Below are positions 59,803 to 64,000 of a DNA stretch of 64,000 nucleotides, one piece after another. The position numbers were made by a program, and so were the translations under genes. Location of the stretch: the NCBI RefSeq assembly GCF_900111745.1, contig NZ_FOIJ01000006.1, positions 124,001-188,000 on the forward strand, given 5' to 3'. This stretch comes from Stigmatella erecta (GTDB lineage: Bacteria; Myxococcota; Myxococcia; Myxococcales; Myxococcaceae). Position 1 is the first letter of the stretch. Every line of letters starts with the position of its first letter. A model generated the notes under the pieces. The model was not told the DNA's origin. It made no database searches and was given only the letters and a program-made list of their open reading frames with translations.

Positions 59803-60716
59803 TGTGGGCTGCGGTGGTCCTCGCGCAGCTCTACGCGGCGCATGACGGGCTCGCGCTGGCCCCCAGCGGGCCCAGGCTGGAGCCCGTGGCCGCCCCCGTT
59901 GCCGGGCGCGCCTCGGGAATCGATGACCCCGTGAACCTGCTGGATGCCCAGGCGCGCGCGCCCCGATGGACGCAGACGTCCGGCCTTCCTCCGCTGAGCC
60001 CCGGCGCTTCGATTTCATGGGAGCCCGCGGCGGCGGCGCCCCTGCCGGTGGCCCACGAGGATTCCGGGCGGCCGGACACGGCAGGCGCCAGCACCGCGAA
60101 CAGGCAGCAACGGAGTCCGAGCGAAGCCTCCACCGCGCGCCAGACATCGCGCGTGCACCTGCTGATCGGCGCCTACGCCCCGTTGATGGGGCTGCTCTGG
60201 TTCTGGCTGACCTTGCGCGCGCTGGTGGTCGACCGCCGGGGCGCCTGGGTCCGTCTGATCGTGGTGTGCGTCCTCGGCTCGCCCTGTGCGACGGCGCTGC
60301 TCGCGCTCGCCGCCGCGGGCTTTTTCACCTCCATGCGGGACAAGTTTCACCCGGGCATTGCCGCGTTCATCGGATGCCTCGCCGGGGCCGCGCTGGGCTT
60401 TCTCGCGGTCGAAGGGGTGGCCAACCCGACCTTCAAGGATCGCCGGGGCCGCCGCCACTCCCGCCTCAGCCTCCGCGAGCCCTCCCTGCCCCTGCGGTGG
60501 CACACCCCTGGGCGGATGCTGTGCCGGTGGGGGCTGGCAGGGGTGGCGCTGGGCTGCGGTGTCCTGAGCGTCGCCTTCGGCTACATGAGGGACCCCCTGG
60601 CGGCGCTCGAGACGGGCGGCCTCCAGCCCACGCACGTCGCCACGGGCCTTGCCGTCGCGGCCGCGCTCGCCGGCCTCGGCAAGGTCGCCGCCATCGAGCT
60701 CCGCCGGACACGGTGA
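59802..60716 (+). CDS. multi-pass membrane protein
   Basis: 304 residues; TGATG overlap with the lipase gene. An N-terminal ~110-residue extracytoplasmic or linker region rich in Pro/Ala/Ser is followed by five hydrophobic segments at about 118-140, 150-172, 183-205, 240-260 and 270-290. No family is recognised. Translational coupling suggests it works with the patatin-like lipase, for instance as a membrane anchor or partner. Confidence 0.72.
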   Translation: MWAAVVLAQLYAAHDGLALAPSGPRLEPVAAPVAGRASGIDDPVNLLDAQARAPRWTQTSGLPPLSPGASISWEPAAAAPLPVAHEDSGRPDTAGASTANRQQRSPSEASTARQTSRVHLLIGAYAPLMGLLWFWLTLRALVVDRRGAWVRLIVVCVLGSPCATALLALAAAGFFTSMRDKFHPGIAAFIGCLAGAALGFLAVEGVANPTFKDRRGRRHSRLSLREPSLPLRWHTPGRMLCRWGLAGVALGCGVLSVAFGYMRDPLAALETGGLQPTHVATGLAVAAALAGLGKVAAIELRRTR

Positions 60717-60742
60717 GACCGTGAACACGGGCGCGCGGCCCT

Positions 60743-61336
60743 TCACCCCGAGACGGCCTTCCTCACCGCCGGACGCTGCGTGTGGCGCTGGACGTACTCC
60801 ACCAGCCGCGGATGCCCGTCGAGCAGCTTCAGCGTGTGGGCCAGGTGGAGAATGGACGCCATCACGGCATCGGCGGCGGTGAACGTCCCTCCCACGAGGA
60901 ACTCCCTGCCGCCGAGGCCGGCGTGGAGGACGTCGAGCAGGGCCGTGAGCCGGGTCCTGTGCTTCGCGAGCGCCTCCTCCGCCCCGGGCCGCTGCGCGTG
61001 CCTGTAGAACACCATCACTTCGGGGTCGAGGCGCACCTCGGCGAAGGCCATCCATTGGCAATAGGGGCCGCGCTCCGCGGAGCCCACCCGCGGCGCCAAG
61101 CCCTTCTCCGGGAACCGGTCGGCCAGATGGAGGCAGATGGCCAGCGATTCCCCCAGCGTGACGTCCCCATCCACCAGGGCGGGGACTTCGCCCAGCGGAT
61201 GCACCGCCAGGTAGGCGGCGGTGGTGTTCTCCTGTCGAGCGAGATCGAGCTGGATCAGCTCGTAGGGCACCCCGAGTTCCTCCAACAGCCAGCGGGCACG
61301 CACCGCCCGGGTTCGAGGGGCAAAGTAGAGCTTCAT
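60743..61336 (-). CDS. glutathione S-transferase family protein
   Basis: 197 residues from the ATG at 61336, with CAGGAG upstream. The thioredoxin-like domain starts LYFAPRTRAVRARWLLEELG and includes LGEVPALVDGDVTLGESLAICL. The C-terminal helical domain contains GTFTAADAVMASILHLAHTL. A typical GST of the beta/theta-like type. It is divergent from a LysR-type regulator, with a likely regulator site in the 103-bp spacer. Confidence 0.93.
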   Translation of the reverse strand: MKLYFAPRTRAVRARWLLEELGVPYELIQLDLARQENTTAAYLAVHPLGEVPALVDGDVTLGESLAICLHLADRFPEKGLAPRVGSAERGPYCQWMAFAEVRLDPEVMVFYRHAQRPGAEEALAKHRTRLTALLDVLHAGLGGREFLVGGTFTAADAVMASILHLAHTLKLLDGHPRLVEYVQRHTQRPAVRKAVSG

Positions 61337-61367
61337 GGGGGCGCTCCTGAGGGTCGTGGGAGGTCGC

Positions 61368-61396
61368 AACATGCAGAGTACCGGGCGCCCGGACAA
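61368..61396 (-). promoter_or_regulatory. promoter-like elements for the GST gene
   Basis: On the minus strand, TTGTCC (61396-61391) is followed 17 bp later by CATGTT (61373-61368), 31 bp before the GST start. The match to sigma70 is weak. The LysR-type site (61418-61436) lies just upstream, as expected for activation. Confidence 0.3.
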
Positions 61397-61417
61397 TCCA
61401 GCCCCGGGTGGACGCAT

Positions 61418-61436
61418 TGTCAGGCTAGGCTTGACA
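61418..61436. promoter_or_regulatory. LysR-type inverted repeat TGTCA-N9-TGACA
   Basis: A perfect 5-bp inverted repeat with a 9-bp centre overlaps the leader of the LysR gene (start 61440) and lies upstream of the putative GST promoter. Its geometry and divergent context are typical of LysR autoregulation and target control. Confidence 0.5.
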
Positions 61437-61439
61437 GTC

Positions 61440-62339
61440 ATGATCTCACCCGCCGACATGGTGCTCTTCGCCGCAGTCGTCCGTGAGGAGAGCTTCACCC
61501 GGGCCGCGCGCCAGCTCGGCCTCACCAAACAGACGCTCAGCGAGCGCATCCGCAAGCTGGAGGAGCGGCTCGGGGTCCGGCTGCTGGAGCGGACGACGCG
61601 GCGCCTGCGGGTCACCGGGGCCGGAGCGACGTACTACGAGCGCTGCTCCGCCATCGCCGCGCAGATCGACGAGGCGAACCGTGAAGTGCAGCAGCGGCAG
61701 GCGGAGCCCACCGGCCTGCTTCGGGTCTCCTCGCCGATGCTCTACGGGCGGCGCTACCTGCCCCCCGTGATTTCGGAGTACCTCGCCCGCTACCCCCACG
61801 CGCGGGTGGAGCTGGTGCTGGCGGACCGCCGCGTCCACCTCATCGAAGAGGGGCTGGATGTCGCGATTCACATCGGCCCGCTCGACGACTCGTCGCTCGT
61901 GGCGCGAAAGCTCGGCGAGGGGCTGGTCCATTTCGTCGCGAGCCCCCGCTTCCTGGCGAAGTACGGCACGCCAAGCGCCCGGGAGCTCCGCTCCGCGCGC
62001 TGCATTGGCTTCAGTGCGTTCGAGACCTGGGAGGCCGAGGGGGTGAGGTCTCGAATCGATCCGGTCCTGACCGTGAATGACCTCGAGCTCGCGTGCGAGG
62101 CGGCGATCGCCGGGGTGGGCATTGCGCGCGTCCCGGCCATCCTCTGCCAGGACGCCGTCCGCGACGGCCGGTTGAAGGTCCTCTTCGGGTCCAGGCCCGC
62201 GATGCGCAGGCCCATCCACGCCATCTACCCGAGCCGGGTGAGTCTTCCCTCAAAGGTCCGGCTCTTCGTGGATGCCCTGGCCACGCTGACCGAGCCGCGG
62301 GGGAAGCTGCCCAGTGGCTCGCGGCGAAAGCGCTCGTGA
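61440..62339 (+). CDS. LysR-family transcriptional regulator
   Basis: 299 residues from the ATG at 61440. The N-terminal winged helix (FAAVVREESFTRAARQLG, LSERIRKLEERLGVRLLERT) is typical of LysR regulators. The substrate-binding domain spans ~90-290. It is transcribed away from the GST gene at 60743-61336 and likely controls it through the repeat at 61418-61436. The effector is unknown. It converges with the DUF7002 gene at 62531. Confidence 0.94.
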   Translation: MISPADMVLFAAVVREESFTRAARQLGLTKQTLSERIRKLEERLGVRLLERTTRRLRVTGAGATYYERCSAIAAQIDEANREVQQRQAEPTGLLRVSSPMLYGRRYLPPVISEYLARYPHARVELVLADRRVHLIEEGLDVAIHIGPLDDSSLVARKLGEGLVHFVASPRFLAKYGTPSARELRSARCIGFSAFETWEAEGVRSRIDPVLTVNDLELACEAAIAGVGIARVPAILCQDAVRDGRLKVLFGSRPAMRRPIHAIYPSRVSLPSKVRLFVDALATLTEPRGKLPSGSRRKRS

Positions 62340-62530
62340 TGGGGGGCCCCCTTCCCAGAGGAAGCAGCAGGCGGAAATGGCTCATCTACCGCTCGCCCTC
62401 AAGCGTCAGAGCCCACGGGCTTCGACGCTCGCCATCTACCGATGGCCATGGACTTCTCCTTGTTTGTTTCAAGACTCAAAATAGAGACCAGACACAGAAA
62501 CGCGTATCCCCCTTTGGGGGGGGGAGTTGC
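62340..62530. other. 191-bp convergent intergenic region with hairpins
   Basis: AT-richer than its surroundings. Contains GCCATC-TACC-GATGGC (62431-62446) followed by T-rich sequence, and CCCCC-TTT-GGGGG (62508-62520) within a run of nine G. Either may terminate one of the convergent genes. Confidence 0.4.
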
Positions 62531-63208
62531 TCACTCCGCCTCGAAGAGCAACGTCTCTGGCTGGCCCCCCACGTACTCCTCGACGCGAAGTACGAAGTCC
62601 CGGATGTCCGGCACAGCATGAGTGACGGTCAACTCGGCCACCGGATGCCTGCGGTTACGCTTCTGGTCCCAGAATGAGAACGGGTACCGCGCCATCGGCA
62701 GGAACGTGTCCGGTCCACGTCGCGCGGGGAACGGCTTCGTCGCCCCACTGTTGATGGGGGACAGCAGAACGCGCGCCTCGTGGCGCGCCAGCAACCGCGC
62801 GGTGTCCACCGTCAACACCGTCTGCCGCTTGCCACGGTACGCCCGGGCATGGAGAAGTTTCGCGAGCCGCTCGTGGCTGACCCAGAAGAACACCCGGGCG
62901 TTGAGGAGCTGGTACCAGTCCGCCGGAGACAGCCCCCCTTCTAGACTCCGCAGAAGCCCTGCGTCATTCATGGGCTTCTGGTCTCGAACAACCGCCGTCC
63001 CGTGCCGGGGATGCTGAAGCAGGACGGACTCGGGCCGATGCCGTGCTTCCAATGCCATCCGCTGCTCGCCCCGCACCTCGAAAAGATCCAGGAGCGCCGA
63101 GGTGCTCAGCAGTCCATGACGCTGGATACCCGGCCAGCTCCCTGCCTCCGCCATGTGGAAGAGGCGGGGAAAGCGCTCAGAGAAGGCCTCCGCGCGGATG
63201 CCCGTCAC
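62531..63208 (-). CDS. DUF7002 family protein, possible DarT-like ADP-ribosyltransferase
   Basis: 225 residues from a GTG at 63208 that overlaps the previous stop (GTGA); a GTG 3 bp upstream is an alternative. The start has the pattern H-x6-W-x2-I-x3-GLLS (His 18, SWPGIQRHGLLSTSAL), like the NAD-contacting opening of DarT toxins. ARVFFWVSHERL (~104-115) follows, and HPVAELTVTHAVPDI near the end offers a candidate catalytic Glu (~192). These features resemble ADP-ribosyltransferases acting on nucleic acids; that function is inference. Paired with a PurA-like gene. Confidence 0.72.
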   Translation of the reverse strand: MTGIRAEAFSERFPRLFHMAEAGSWPGIQRHGLLSTSALLDLFEVRGEQRMALEARHRPESVLLQHPRHGTAVVRDQKPMNDAGLLRSLEGGLSPADWYQLLNARVFFWVSHERLAKLLHARAYRGKRQTVLTVDTARLLARHEARVLLSPINSGATKPFPARRGPDTFLPMARYPFSFWDQKRNRRHPVAELTVTHAVPDIRDFVLRVEEYVGGQPETLLFEAE

Positions 63209-64000
63209 CACACCCTCCTGTCGAGGATGTACCGGCTCCCCCACCCCGTGGACAGGAGCGACACCGGGGCCTGAGCGGCCCGCTCGATGCCTTCAATGAG
63301 GCGGTGTGCCTCGGGGGTCAATTGCGCGAAGCGCCGGGCGGACCGGTTGCTCGCGGCGAGATAGTCCACGAAGGACAACACCACGTCCGTAGGGGCGTTG
63401 AGCAAGGCGGCCTTGCGCAGCAGGACCCAGTCGAACTCGGAGACTCTCCGCTGACGGTTCGTCGTCGAGGTCCGCTCCTGCTTCAGCAGCTCGTCCAGCG
63501 GCAAGCCCGAGCGCCGGGCGATCTCCTCCCAAGAGAGCTCTCCCACCATGGGGCCCGAGGTGCCATTGCCTCCGTCGGGGTTCTGCACCCGAATGGGATA
63601 AGTGCGGCACACCAGGAGCGTCTTCCGCACCCGTCCTGGAGCAATGCCGGCCTCCGCCAGGCATCCGCTCGCCGTCGTGTCCCGCGAAGTCACATACGGA
63701 TAATCCCCATGGTGCAAGCTCAAGCCCGCCCCCTGGGTCCCCTCCACGAGGATCCTGCCCCCCCGCGCATAGGTGTCCTCCAGCACCTCCCGCGTGGGAG
63801 CGAGAAAAGGCTTGAGCTCCTCAAGATCCTTCGCCAGCCGGACCGGGGGGTGCGCCGCCGTCCGCAGCACCTTGCGCGCCGTCGCGGCCCCCACACCGCG
63901 TGCCGTCGACGCAATCTGATTCCGCAGGGACCCTTCCTCGAACGTGACGTCCGAGGACTCGATGACGAGCGCCTGGGAATCAATGAAGAGCCTCCCCGGC
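63205..64000 (-). CDS. adenylosuccinate-synthetase-like protein (5' part outside window)
   Basis: 264 residues; the N-terminus lies beyond the right edge. The PurA fold is clear: EGTQGAGLSLHHGDYPYVTS followed by RDTTASG (canonical QG...D.GTYPYVTSSNTTAGG), the RTYPIRV segment, and TTNRQRR, equal to the TTGRPRR substrate loop. Positions of the GTP-recognising T-K-x-D and STGPDR motifs read S-F-x-D and STGWGSR, so nucleotide specificity is probably altered. PurA makes adenylosuccinate from IMP and aspartate. Coupled by 4 bp to the DUF7002 gene, so unlikely to be the housekeeping enzyme. Confidence 0.82.
   Translation of the reverse strand, partial: PGRLFIDSQALVIESSDVTFEEGSLRNQIASTARGVGAATARKVLRTAAHPPVRLAKDLEELKPFLAPTREVLEDTYARGGRILVEGTQGAGLSLHHGDYPYVTSRDTTASGCLAEAGIAPGRVRKTLLVCRTYPIRVQNPDGGNGTSGPMVGELSWEEIARRSGLPLDELLKQERTSTTNRQRRVSEFDWVLLRKAALLNAPTDVVLSFVDYLAASNRSARRFAQLTPEAHRLIEGIERAAQAPVSLLSTGWGSRYILDRRVW

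Noticed and set aside
62508-62526. Run of nine G as a phase-variable tract
   Set aside because: It lies between convergent genes after both stop codons, so slippage would not change a protein; a terminator hairpin is simpler.

Overview
The window is a very gene-dense (about 70% GC) chromosomal segment of a predatory or soil myxobacterium (Myxococcota). The evidence is the large number of signal-peptide and lipobox proteins, two proteins with a MYXO-CTERM type C-terminal sorting signal (3407-4687 and 31897-34266), many small Cys-rich lipoproteins, CHASE2 adenylate cyclase and cNMP-binding proteins, and strong G/C third-position bias. A Cystobacterineae member (Stigmatella, Cystobacter or Archangium type) is my inference. 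No tRNA, rRNA, CRISPR array or complete mobile element is visible, and no gap between genes exceeds 300 bases.

Layout. 1-3322 (minus): two TPR plus cyclic-nucleotide-binding proteins and an exported methyltransferase. 3407-7258 (plus): a tightly coupled four-gene operon for surface or periplasmic proteins (Asp-box propeller, lipoprotein, second propeller, di-heme cytochrome c). 7328-16738: mixed housekeeping genes including a SprT-like protein, DUF2203, NmrA-like, ornithine-cyclodeaminase-like, an M20-family protein that lacks its catalytic residues, and MsrA. 16821-26993: a DUF6271-type glycosyltransferase-like protein, an MFS exporter, a large di-heme oxidoreductase, a DHCR24/DWARF1-like FAD oxidoreductase, and an AraC-AzlC-AzlD operon. 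27146-30958: an operon of CHASE2 adenylate cyclase, SH3-like protein and M48 lipoprotein peptidase. 31073-46839: AAC(3)-like acetyltransferase, sorbosone-dehydrogenase-like propeller with Calx-beta-like repeats, two related propeller lipoproteins, two overlapping RlaP-like nucleotidyltransferases, SDR, S41 peptidase, and a GH18-like/PKD/F5-8C protein that looks foreign. 47042-52842: three unknown genes in a row, including a 1088-residue amphipathic repeat protein and a membrane protein with two RanBP2-type zinc ribbons. 52891-62339: CatB, SDR, Coq4-like, an orphan protein of lower GC, GSTs, a patatin-like lipase, and a LysR/GST divergent pair.

62531-64000 (minus) is the most interesting part: a partial adenylosuccinate-synthetase-like gene is translationally coupled (GTGA overlap) to a DUF7002 protein whose sequence resembles DarT-like ADP-ribosyltransferases. 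The PurA-like protein keeps the substrate loop but has changes where GTP is normally recognised. This two-gene cassette is a candidate nucleotide-modifying or antiviral system. The gene runs off the right edge.

Gene starts were chosen by ribosome-binding site, signal peptide and overlap with the upstream gene. Functions were assigned by reading motifs, with no database search.
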